Assembly: GCA_035235625.1 (NCBI GenBank)
Contig: CP141140.1
Location: forward strand, 24,820,685 to 24,884,684
Source: Saururus chinensis
Lineage: Eukaryota > Streptophyta > Magnoliopsida > Piperales > Saururaceae
DNA length: 64,000 nt
Direction of reading: 5' to 3'
Numbering within the stretch: position 1 is the stretch's first letter; each line of letters opens with the position of its first letter. Positions 1 to 10,158 of this stretch are shown one piece after another. The notes below the pieces were generated by a model. The model saw only the letters and a list, made by a program, of their open reading frames with translations, had not been told where the DNA came from and ran no database searches. Both the position numbers and the translations under genes were made by a program.

Positions 1-2137
1 TAAGATATAAAATATATTATATATAAATAGTGAAAGTTTAATCTATTATTGACACTACATTCAATTGAAAATTTAATATCAATTTATTATATATACAAAT
101 AGTAAATATTGAATAAAATATATTATATTTATGAAGTTTACTCTAAAAAAATTAATATTTATTTATTAAAGAAAATTTATTAATAATCATATTAGTGGCG
201 CTCTATTAAAAGCGTCGCTAATAACCTAACTATTAGCGACACTTATAGTAAAGCATCACTACTATGAATACTATTAGCAATACTTTTTTTATATATTTTA
301 TATTTATAATTATTAGTGACATTTTTAGTTAAGCGTCGCTAATAGGATAACAATTAGTGACGCCTATTGTTAAAATAATTATTAAAATATATATCTTTTA
401 GTGATGCTTGTTTGAAGCGTAGCTAATAGCATAACTATTAGCGACGTTTATCATAAAACATCGCTAATATAACTATTAACGACGCGTTGTAATAAGCATC
501 ACTAATAGTTAATTTTTTTATGACGCTTTTTTTCTTGGTGTTTTGTGATGCTTTTAGTTGCATCGTTAATAATACATTTTGCTGTAGTGTCTCTCCTCTC
601 TCTCTCTACCCTCTCTCTTCCTTTTCCCTCTACCCTATCTCTCCCTCTCTCTTCACACTTTCTCTTCTCTCCTCTCTCTCTCTTCGTCTCTCTCTTTACT
701 CTCTCTCATCGTTGCTCCACTTTCTCTCACACACTTCAATGTGACGCCAGCTCTTTCAAGTAGAGGGAAATTTACTTACAAAATTTTGGGATTTTTTATT
801 TCTACATTATATTTTAAAAATAATAAATATAAATAAAATAAACGTATTTACAACACATAGGAAATAATGTTGCTACTAAACTAGGCATTAATGACACATA
901 CGTATGTGTCTCTAATACCTAAGGTATTAGCCTCACAAATTCTTATGCATCACTAATAAATTTTATTTTATTTCTTTTTATTATTTTAAAAATATAATAT
1001 TTAATAACAAAAATCTAAAAATGAAAATTAAATTCCTCAATCTCTCTCTATTCTCTCTCTATACACACTCCCTCTTCTTCTCTCTATTCTCTTTGTCTGT
1101 CTACCCACTTTCTCTCTCTCTTACCTTCTCTCTCATCTCTCTTTACTCTTTTCTCTCACCACTCCCTCTTTCTTATCTTTCTTCCCTCTCTTCTCTCTCC
1201 TCTCTCACTTTCTCTTATCTTTGTCTCTCCTCTCTCTACCCTCTTTCACACTCCTCACCACTCTTATCTCTTCTCTCTCATCTCACTCTCTCTCCTCTCC
1301 TCTGTCTTTCCCCTCACTATATCTTCTCTCTCCACTCTCTCTCCTCCCACTTCTCTATATCTCTCTCTTTCTTCTCTCTCGCGCTCTCTTCAGTCTCTTT
1401 CTCCTCTCTTACTCTCTCTTCACTTTCTTTCTCTTCTGTTCACTACTCTCTTCCCTCTCTCTCACTCATGTGCGTGAACGTGAGCCCCATCTTTGAGGAT
1501 GAGTGAGAAAAAGTAGGAAAATTTTATGAATTTTTTAATAATTTATTTATTATATATAAAAACAATAAATATTAATTTAAATATATTAATTTTTTTTAAA
1601 AATTAATATTTGTTTATTATATACATAAATAATACAAATAAATTAAAATAAAACTATTTGCAATGTTTTTAAAAAAATCTTAAATTTTTTTAAATAACCT
1701 TATTTTAATTGTGATAGTTTTTTAAGCGTCTCTAATAATACCACTATTTGAGACAATTGTTTAAAAACATTGCTTATAAGTAATATTTGTGGCACTTTTA
1801 TAAAAGCGTTGCAAATTGTTCTCAATATTTTATTTTTGAAAACTTGTAACTATTGGCAACCTTTTTAAAAAGCGTTGCAAATTGTTCAATTTATTTTTAT
1901 TTTTTTAACTTGTAACTATTAGCGACTCTTTTTAAAAAGTGTCACTAAAAGTACTATTATTAGTGACGCTTTTGTAAAAACATCGGTAATGTAACGCTAT
2001 TAATGATATTTTTTAAACAACGTCGGTAATAGTTATTTTTTTGTGACTTTTATAAGCATCACAAATAGTAGTTTTTAGCAACACTTTGTATTGTGTCTCT
2101 AATAAAAGTGTTGCTACAAGTCCTTTTTGTTGGTGTT
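1..2137. mobile_element. CACTA-like element, right arm (cut by window start)
   Basis: Non-coding right arm of a non-autonomous CACTA (En/Spm-like) element, matching the right part of the complete copy at 35620-41406. It holds many short words of the type ATTAGCGACGC / GCGTCGCTAAT in both orientations (as at 180-520 and 1720-2120), an internal terminus-like word near 570-590, polypyrimidine tracts at about 580-720 and 1036-1475, and AT-rich spacers. The right terminus reads TTGGTGTT at 2130-2137, a decayed form of TTGTAGTG, followed by the target triplet GGA. No transposase frame is visible. Scattered subterminal repeats are known in CACTA elements as transposase binding sites; that role here is inferred. 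Confidence 0.75.
1036..1475. repeat. Polypyrimidine (CT-rich) tract
   Basis: About 440 bases almost wholly of C and T on the + strand, dominated by CTCTCT with scattered A. It ends in a conserved non-CT tail near 1465-1515 (CTCACTCATG followed by GTGAGCCC and a GAGGATGAG-type word) that recurs after other tracts in this window. Open frames across it give only Ser/Leu/Phe-rich peptides and are not genes. Confidence 0.85.
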
Positions 2138-3075
2138 GGACATGCATAAAATAAAAAAATATATTAATTAGGGAAGCATTTTTAATGCTCCACTCTGATA
2201 ATGTGCCTAACACGAGGAGTACATGGGAAGCCTTGATATATGAAATTGATGGCACACACACTAACGCACATTAGCGCTAGTAAATGCAATTGAACCCTCG
2301 ATATATGGGATCAATGGAGCACATGCTAGTGCACATTTGTGCCAATACACTAGCGGCAAGATGTGTTAGTGTGTACACAATTGATCTAAAATATTAACGG
2401 TTCCCATGTATTCCTTAAGTTGGGCTCATTGTTAGAGTAGAGCATGAAAAACTCTTCCATGAATCAATGCCCATGTGAGTTAACTGATCAAATAAAATAG
2501 AGGTTAATGCCCTTTGATCTAATAATTCCTTGGTACAAAACAAAAGATAATAAAATCATGTACCAAATAATAACTTTGCAATAGTTCACTAGAATAAAAC
2601 AATGGGTAATTAATTGTCTCATACATCAAAATAACTGTGCAAACACAGGATATATGCTCTTTTGTTGGATAATAACTACATAGCCTAACATATAGGTATA
2701 AATAACATATAGATGTAGTTCTAATCTATACTACGTAAAAAGAGTTGGCCAAGGTTTGAATTTTCAAAGAAAAAAGACCGTTTCGCCATCATATCATGGG
2801 TAATTACATGTTTTTGGATTAAAAGGTATGTAAATATAATACTTTGGTGTGATTGATGCCTGGAATTTAGGACTAAAATTTATTGTGGATGAAAAAAAGA
2901 AGTGAGGTAAGAAAAAGAAAGAGAGAGGGACAAAACAAAAGAAAAGGAAAAGGAAAAAATTGATAGAAAAAAGAGGAACCATGTGGGAGAAATTCTCTTC
3001 CCCTTTCTTCTTGCCTGTGAGTTTGATATTTATCTAGAAGAGTATAATAGATTATTAAATTGTCCCTAGTAGAAT
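2138..3075. repeat. Host repeat X2, right half (unit A)
   Basis: This sequence follows the CACTA right end and matches the part of X1 downstream of 10950, so X1 and X2 are paralogous copies of one host repeat. Near 2225-2400 it has an imperfect tandem repeat of about 62-64 bases around the word GATATATG plus GGCGCACA-like words. Near 2880-2990 there is a GA-rich stretch whose minus-strand frame is low complexity. No gene is seen. Confidence 0.7.
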
Positions 3076-3084
3076 TATCACTAT

Positions 3085-5700
3085 GAGATTCTTCACATGT
3101 CCCCCTTCTGGCTGGGGGGGGGGGGGGTTAAAAAGAACGAATTGTGAAAATCGCAAGCATGGAGAATATTAGCCCATGTGTGAGCAAAATTTTGCTCATG
3201 CAATCTTTTTGCGACGCTTCACAAAATGTGCAAAAAAGAGTGAGTGAGAGAGTGTGTGAGAGGAGAGAGGGAGGGAGCAAAGAAGAGAGAGAGAGAAGGG
3301 AAGAGAGAAAAGAGAAGAGAGACGAGAGGTGATACAGAGAGAAAAGAGGAGAGTGACACTTATGCATCGCTAATACCCAAAGGCATTAGCGACCCATGCC
3401 GATATGCGTCGCTAATATAAATTTTTTATTTTTAAAAATAAATTTTAATTAAAATTTTCTTTCCACTCCCCTCTCTCTTTCCTCTCTCTGTTTACCCTCT
3501 CTCCTCTCACTCCTCCTCTCCCTATCTCTCATTTTCTCCTCTCTCCTCTCTCTCCCCTCCTCCCTCCTCACTCTCTCTCTCCCCTCCTCTTCCTCACTCT
3601 CTCTCCTCCCTCTACGATCTCTCCTTTCTCTCTCTCCTCACTCTCTCCCTCCTCTCTCTCTTCTTTTTCTCTCCTCCCTCTCTCTTCTCTCTCTTCCCTA
3701 TCTCTCTCTCCTCACCCTCTGTCATTAGCTACCCTTTCTCTCCTCTCCTTTTCTCTCCTCTCTCTCTTTTCCCTCTCTCCTCACTCTTTCTCTCTCTCTG
3801 TACTCTCTCTCCTCAATCCTTCTCTTGTCTCTCTCTATGCACACTCTTTTCTTCTCTTTACTCTTTTTTTTATTATAAATTATATTTTAAAATTAATAAG
3901 AAAACTTAAGAATTAAAATTTATTATATATAAATAGTGAAAGTTTAATATATTATTGACACTACCTTTTATTGAAAATTTAATATTTATTTATTATATAT
4001 AAAAATAATAAATATTGCATAAAATATTCTATATTTATAAAGTTTATTTTAAACATTAATATTTATTTATTATATAATTATTTATTAAATAAAGTTAATT
4101 AATAAAGCTATTAGCAACACTCTATTAAAAGCGCCACTAATAACCTAACTATTAGCGACTTTTATAGCAAAGTATCGTTATTATGAATACTATTAGTGAG
4201 ATTTTTTTATTTTTTATTATAAATTTTTAACTATTAGTTATGTTTTTTTTCGCTAATAGGGTAATAATTAGTGACACTTTTAAACAAACACCGCTATTGT
4301 TAAAACTATAATTAAAATATATATCTTTTAGTGACACTTGTTTGAAGTGTAGCGAATAACTATGCTATTAGCGACGTTTATCATATCATTGATAATATAT
4401 AACTATTAGCGATGCATTGTATTAAGCGTAGCTAATAGTTAATTTTTTTGCAACGCTTTTTTTGTTGCAAGTAGTGGTTTTTAACAACACTCTTAGTTGT
4501 GTCACTAATAAAAGTGTCATTAATAAACATATCACTAATAGTACATTTTCTTGTAGCGTTTCTCATCTCTCTCACTCTCACTCTCTTCTCTCTTCGTCTA
4601 TCATTCTCTTCTCTTCGTCTCTTTTCACACTCTCTCCTCGTTGCTCCTTTTTCTCTCATGCACTTCAACATGACGCCCACTCGTACGAGGAGAGGGGAAT
4701 TTAATTGCATTTTTAGTTATTTTATATTTTTATATTATATTTAAAAAAATATAAATAAAATAAATGTTGTTATAACGCATAGGAAAAAACATCGTTAGTA
4801 AATATATAGGTATTAGTGACGTATATCCATATGTGTTTCTAATACTTAAGGTATTATAGTTAATAATTCTTATGCATCACTAATAAATTTTATTTTATTT
4901 TATTATTTTTAAAGAATAATATTTAATAAAAATATAAAAAAATCAAAATTAAATTCCTCAATTACTTTCTACTCTAACTCTATTCATTCTCTCTTGTTTC
5001 TCTATGCTCTCTTTCTATTCTCATTATCTCTCTCTACCCACTGTCTCTCACTTTTATCCTTCTATGTCATCTCTCTTCACTCTTTTCTCTCTCACTCTCT
5101 CTTCTCTCTCCACTCCCCCTCTTTATTCTCTCTGCTCTCTCTCTCCAATCTCATTCTCTCTTCTCTTTGTCTCACCTCTCTCTACCCTCTTTCTCTCTCT
5201 CCACTCTCCCTCTTTCTCCTCTTTCTTCTCTCACACTCCTCTCACTCTCTCCACTCTCCCTCCTCCCTCTTCTCTATATCTCTGTCTTCACTCACTTTCT
5301 CCTCTCTCACTCTCTCTTCACTTTCTATCTCTTCTATTCACTCCTCTCTTTCCTTCTTATCACTCATGTGCATAAATGTGAACCCTAACTCTGAAGAGTG
5401 GGGAAAAAGTAGAAAAAATTTATAAATATTTTATAATTTTATTATTATATATTATATATTAAAATAATAAATATTATTTTAAATATATTATATTTTTTTA
5501 AAAAAATATTAATATTTATTTATTATGTATTTAAACAATACATATAAATTAAAATAAAACTATTTTCAATGCTTTTTAAAAAGCGTCACCAATAATCTTA
5601 ATTTTTTTTAATAACCTTATTTTATTTGCAACAAGATTTTTAAGTACCCCGCTAATAATACCACTATTTGAGATGCATCTCTAGAAGCATAGCTTATAAG
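3085..5700. mobile_element. CACTA-derived block 2, unit A (no termini)
   Basis: Aligns with the right half of the complete CACTA element from the GTTAAAAAGAAC module (compare 38960) to the GCTTATAAGTA word (compare 41050), but lacks the last ~350 bases and both terminal repeats. Contents in order: a run of 14 G at 3114-3127, a GA-rich stretch (3235-3355), a polypyrimidine tract (3455-3865), AT-rich sequence with GCGTCGC words, a terminus-like word near 4543-4558, a short CT tract (4560-4665), a near-palindrome around 4830-4870, and a second CT tract (4965-5365). It looks like a duplicated right arm, not an independent insertion. No protein-coding gene is supported. Confidence 0.6.
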
Positions 5701-5734
5701 TAGGCAAATCTGGCCACTATTTGAATTACATTAG

Positions 5735-6710
5735 TTAGGGTTTTAAAGGATAGAAAATATGGGGTTTTACGGGCTTAAGAGAATAAGTAAAAAATCACTA
5801 AATTTTTTACTCAAATAGGGTATCCACGTGATTATTAAGGTAGATATATTTTTACACTGCTGAAACTATTCCAAAATTTTTCCGAAACGAAATGAAACAA
5901 AATGAACCAGACATATTCTTGAGCTCCCTCGCCTTCTCTTTTAGGACTCATTTCTAAACTACACCATGGAGTTTCTTTAGTTTGTTGGATACAGTCATGA
6001 CATATAAACCAGTGCCAAAGATTTGACAAATGAAGATAAAATGCTTGCCAAAGAGCATGCAACTATGCTACATCATCTCTCCTCTCTCTCTCTCCCTCTG
6101 ATCTCATCTCCCTCTCTCCCTCTGATCTCATCTCCCCCTGATCTCATTCTATCATCTCTCTGTCTCTCCTCTCTCTACCCTCTTTTACTCTCTCCACTCT
6201 CCCTCTTTCTTCTTTCTTTTCTCACTCTCTCTCCTCTCACTCTCTCCACTCTCTCTCCTCCCTCTTCTCTATATCTCTGTCTTCACTCACTTTCTCCTCT
6301 CTCACTCTCATGCACTTTCTATCTCCTCTATTCACTCCTCTCTTTCCTTTCTGTCACTCATGCGCATGAATGTGAGCCTGAACTCTGAGGAGGAGTGGGA
6401 AAAAGTAGGAAAATTTTATGAAAATTTTATAATTTTATTATCATATATTATATGTTAAAATAATAAATATTAATTTAAATATATTATATATATATATTTT
6501 AAAATATTTATATTTATTTATTATATATTAAAACAATACATATAAATTAAAATAAATCTATTTTCAATGCTTTTTAAAAAGCATCACCAATAATCCTAAT
6601 TTTTTTTAAATAACCTTATTTTATTTGTGACAAGATTTTTAAGCACCCCGCTGATAATACCACTATTTGAGACTGATGTTTAGAAGCATCGCTTATAAGT
6701 AGTCATATCT
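5735..6710. repeat. Local duplication of block-2 tail plus host flank (unit A only)
   Basis: The segment 5735-6075 repeats the sequence upstream of the DUF674 remnant (compare 6885-7235). At about 6076 it switches abruptly back to a CT tract, conserved tail and AT/GCGTCGC block (6076-6710) that repeats about 5130-5710. Units B and C have one copy of this arrangement, so unit A has a private tandem duplication of roughly 1 kb. The first copy also lacks the ~170-base purine-rich block present at 6715-6885. No gene. Confidence 0.65.
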
Positions 6711-6714
6711 AGCC

Positions 6715-7275
6715 ATCGCCGGAGTGCAAGGAAGAAGAAGAAGATATAAATAGGAGGGGGAGGAGGAGGAGTTGAAAAAGGTGGGGAAGAGGAGGTAAGG
6801 CCACTGGAGGAGGAGCTAAGGCCGCCATAGAATTTGTAATCGTCTGAATCGCATCACCAACAGAGTTGGAGAATGAGACATAGAATTACATTAGTTGGCG
6901 TTTTAAAGGATAGAAAATATGGGGGTTTACGGGGTTAAGAGATTAAGTAAAAAATCACTAAATTTTTTACTCAAATAGGGTATCCACGTGATTATTAAGG
7001 TAGATATATTTTACACTGCTGAAACTATTCCAAAATTTTTCCCAAACAAAATGAACCAGACATAACCCCACCGAAATGAAGTGAAAATGAAACTTTGTTA
7101 CTATGTTCTTCAGCTCCCTCACCTTCTTTTTTAGGACTCATTTCTAAACTACACCATGGAGTTTCTTTAGTTTGTTGGATACATTCATGAAGATCAAATG
7201 CTTGCCAAAGTGCGTGCAACTATGCTACATCAGCCTAAACTTGCCCCTCATCACAGTTTCCAAAACAAGATATTG
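6715..7275 (+). promoter_or_regulatory. Candidate upstream region of DUF674 remnant, TATA at 6745-6753
   Basis: A TATAAATAG word at 6745-6753 sits before a purine-rich stretch and is conserved at 25451-25459 and 45152-45160. It could be the old core promoter of the decayed DUF674-like gene. The next 400 bases are conserved between units but show no convincing exon on the + strand. A short conserved minus-strand frame (7025-7219) is of unknown meaning. Confidence 0.3.
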
Positions 7276-7279
7276 AAAA

Positions 7280-7886
7280 TTGAAGAGGCATCAGTTTGTC
7301 ATCACAGATAAGTGTTTCAAGCTCCTCACTCATTTTTTAATAAGATTCGCAGCTCTTAATTACAAAACTTTTGACATGGCCCAGATGGAATTACTTGTCG
7401 CTGTAAATTCTAAGAGGACTAGCTTTGTCACAGAAAAAGGTGGGGGATTCGTGGTAGGACCAGGAACGTTCATGATAACACATGAGCTATATGTGAAAGT
7501 TGCTTCCGCCCCTACAGGCATTTTATTTCTTTACAATTCCAAGTTTCTCATGGATGACGTCCAAGAGAAAACCTCTCGGAATCCTTTTTTTGTCCTCTTA
7601 CCTGGTGTGCACAAGGATATCTTCCACCGGATAGGAGCAGTCAATAATCAGGATCAATGACACACACAAGCTGCTTTCATTGGTGGAGGATATTTTTTTA
7701 CTAGATTTTATATTTGTTAATAGAGAAAGGGTAGTTATAAATATTTTTAAGTAATACAAAGTAGCTTAAATATTTGACTTTGAAATTTGTTCTTCACAGG
7801 CCTTGAAGTTGCTGAAAGCATCAGCCATCAACAACTCCTTTGAGTTTAGTTTTTGGCGATTGTTAAAATTAAAGGAAAGTGAGTAG
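7280..7886 (+). pseudogene. DUF674-like gene remnant, unit A
   Basis: An open frame at 7280-7660 contains a segment starting near 7376 (MAQMELLVAVNSKR) and a GGGFVVGPGTFMITHELYV-type stretch resembling the plant DUF674 family, whose members carry LLVD..SN and GFVKGP..YMVTDDL-like segments. After an intron ending in CACAG at 7799, a short exon (7800-7886) encodes ALKLLKASAINNS, like the ALxLLKAS segment of that family, then stops. Total coding is far shorter than typical DUF674 proteins (several hundred residues). A TGA at 7658-7660 replaces the TGG seen in units B and C. The family function is unknown. Family assignment is from memory of motifs. Confidence 0.45.
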
Positions 7887-8515
7887 CACCATGAAGATGT
7901 ATGCCAACTTCAGTCAATGAAATGGAAGGCCTCCATGGATCATCATTGTATTACTACATTGGTTTTTGCGTACGGGTTGAATGATGCTAGTTCATAAAAT
8001 AGTACTTCGAATTATTGTTGAATGAAGGCCCGGTAACTGTTGTGCGCAGTCCTTTCTTTCAATTTCTTCGTCTCTTTCAAATCATAGTGATCTTGAATAT
8101 ACTCTATACGGTTGACGTGTTCATGTTTTGGGATTATATAATTGCGCCTCAAATGTCTGACGCGATAATATTAACTTTCAAAGTCAATTGCAGCAGCAAG
8201 TTCATTCAACATATCTGCACTGCATGGAGCTCAACTTGTTCCTATTAATAATGAGCACGAAATTAAGGAAATCTGTTTGCATTCTTTCTCTGTTCTTTCT
8301 TAGTGACGTCCCAAGCATGCATTTGACGCATGCAATTTCGCCCATATATATACTTGTGTTGGTTTTAATGTAAAACAAGATATGATCGGTAGGTCAAACA
8401 TATTGTGCTGACCGTGACCAACTTTCGTGACATTCTTGTTGAAAATGCCAAGAAACCAAGACGGATTCCTGTTCAAAATACCGCGGCGGAACCTTGTATA
8501 TAGTGGTGCACTCGA
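7887..8515 (+). promoter_or_regulatory. Upstream region of P450 copy A
   Basis: Non-coding sequence conserved in all units. Two TATA-like words are visible: TATATATA at 8345-8352, and TATATAG at 8497-8503, only 13 bases before the first in-frame ATG (8516). If the nearer box is used, transcription would start past that ATG and favour the in-frame ATG at 8555. CATGCA words lie around 8317-8335. Short open frames here are not conserved as proteins. Confidence 0.4.
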
Positions 8516-10158
8516 ATGGGCAAAACCACAAACACAAAGGCAAGCTCAACGCTCATGGCTGTGATATCTCTTCTCTCATGGCCTTCCCTTCTTTCTCTCT
8601 TCTTCCTCATTGGAGTGGTGCTTTTGAACCAAAGGAAGAAGAGGGCGAGAGATGGCAAACTTCCGCCAGGACCCAAAAGGCTTCCCTTCGTTGGCAACCT
8701 GCACCAGCTCACAATTGAACCCCACCGTGCCATGGCCAATCTAGCTGGAGAGCATGGCCCCCTCATGTACCTGCAGCTAGGCTGCCTGCCCCATGTCATA
8801 ATTTCAAATGCCAAGTACGCCGAAGAGGTTCTCAGAACCAAAGATATTGATACAGCAAGCAGGCCAGAGATGCCATCCTTTAAGAAGCTCACGTACAATT
8901 TCAGGGACCTGGTTTTTGCACCTTACGGAGAATACTGGAGGCACATTAGGAAGATCTCCACACTTGAGCTATTTACAGTCAAAAGGACCCAGTCATTCCG
9001 ACCAGACCGAGAGGAGGAGGTGGCCAAGATGATCGAATCAATATCAAAATGTTGCATGAGGGGCGGAGTTGCGAATCTCAGTGAGATGACCATGGCTCTC
9101 GCCAACAATGTGACGTGCAGGATTGCTCTTGGGAGGAGCCATGTTGAAGAAGCTGAGAAAAGCAAATTTCAAGGGCTTATCAAAGAGGTTCAGGCGATGA
9201 TGGCAGGTTTCTTTGTGGGTGATTACTTCCCAATGTTGGGGTGGATTGATTCTCTCACAGGGATGTCCGGTAGGCTAGACAAGGTCTTTAAAGAGTTCGA
9301 TGGATTCTTCGAGGCCGTCATTGATAAGCATCTCTCAGACAAGAAGGACATATCTGAGCAAGAGGACTTTGTTGATGTCATGCTCAGAGTTCAAAAGGAG
9401 TTCGGCCTCACAAGGGAGCACATCAAAGGCAATCTAATGGTATGTAGAATGAAGTTATTGCATCATACACCTGCTAACTTGCCCATTTTCTCTTAATCTT
9501 ATGGCCAGCTAATTAAAGTCTTTAATTGTGGACCTTTTTTCTCTTGCAGGATATTTTTATTGGAGGTACAGACACAAGCTCATCTTCGATGATATGGGCG
9601 ATGACAGAACTATTGAAGAACAAGAAAGTGATGACGAAAGCACAAGAGGAAGTTAGAAGAGTTGTTGGCATCAAGGGAAAAGTGGAAGAGAGTGACATTA
9701 AGCAACTTCATTACCTGAATGCAATAATAAAGGAGACACTAAGGTTGCACCCACCAACTCCTATTATCCCCCGTGCAGCCACACAAAAATGCACTCTTGG
9801 TGGATATGAAATTGAGCCCAAAACTAGTGTTCTCATCAACATATTTGCTGTTGGACGAGACCCAGAGTCATGGGAAAATCCGAACGACTTTCTGCCTGAG
9901 AAGTTCCTGGAGAGCTCCATTGATTACAAGGGGCAGCATTTTGAGCTGTTGCCATTTGGGTCTGGCCGGAGGATATGCCCGGGGATGCATATTGGCGTGG
10001 CCATTGTGGAACTGGCTCTTGCAAATCTTCTCTACTCATTTAACTGGGATATTCCGGCCGGGCTTGCTGAACAAGTTATGGATCTCAGCGAAACAATTGG
10101 AATCACTGTGCATAAGAAATGTCCTCTTCTTCTGGCTGCCTCAATTTACACTCCTTAG
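8516..10158 (+). CDS. Cytochrome P450, CYP71-type, copy A (two exons)
   Basis: A haem-thiolate monooxygenase, expected to use O2 and electrons from NADPH-P450 reductase at the ER surface; substrate unknown. Exons are 8516-9439 and 9550-10158, with a 110-base GT-AG phase-0 intron, giving 510 residues, normal for the family. Visible in order: hydrophobic anchor (~15-37), basic KKRAR, proline hinge PPGP (50-53), C-helix WRHIR (141-145), I-helix GGTDTS (313-318), K-helix ETLR (370-373), PEKF (424-427), and haem loop FGSGRRICPG with Cys451. The usual PERF is PEKF here: Lys426 replaces the Arg of the E-R-R triad, while copies B and C keep Arg. The first ATG is annotated; Met14 (8555) is a credible alternative giving 497 residues. 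CYP71-family placement is from motifs and intron position; the subfamily is not resolved. Confidence 0.93.
9440..9549 (+). other. Intron of P450 copy A
   Basis: The donor is GTATGT after codon ATG (residue 308) and the acceptor is TTCTCTTGCAG before GATATTTTTATTGG (residue 309). The intron is phase 0 and lies just before the I-helix, the standard position in A-type plant P450 genes. The copy B intron (28161-28270) has the same length; copy C (47874-47975) is 8 bases shorter. Confidence 0.92.

Noticed and set aside
54..64. CACTACATTC word as a possible CACTA terminus (also near 19548 and 39583)
   Set aside because: It lies inside the arm in a conserved TTGACACTAC context that varies to CACTACC in block 2. 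There is no subterminal structure or target duplication at it.
1021..1506. 161-residue open frame, + strand
   Set aside because: It lies in a polypyrimidine tract and encodes almost only Ser, Leu, Phe and Pro. The same artefact appears in every CT tract, for example 24602-25168, 37574-38275, 54847-55437 and 57876-58400.
3114..3127. G runs (also 38594-38612) as telomere or G-quadruplex switch
   Set aside because: Pure G homopolymers next to GT/GA repeats, with no telomere-type unit. They may partly reflect sequencing error.
8473..8898. 141-residue minus-strand frame, also seen at 27194-27619 and 46907-47332
   Set aside because: Antisense shadow of P450 exon 1; it is conserved only because the gene on the other strand is conserved.
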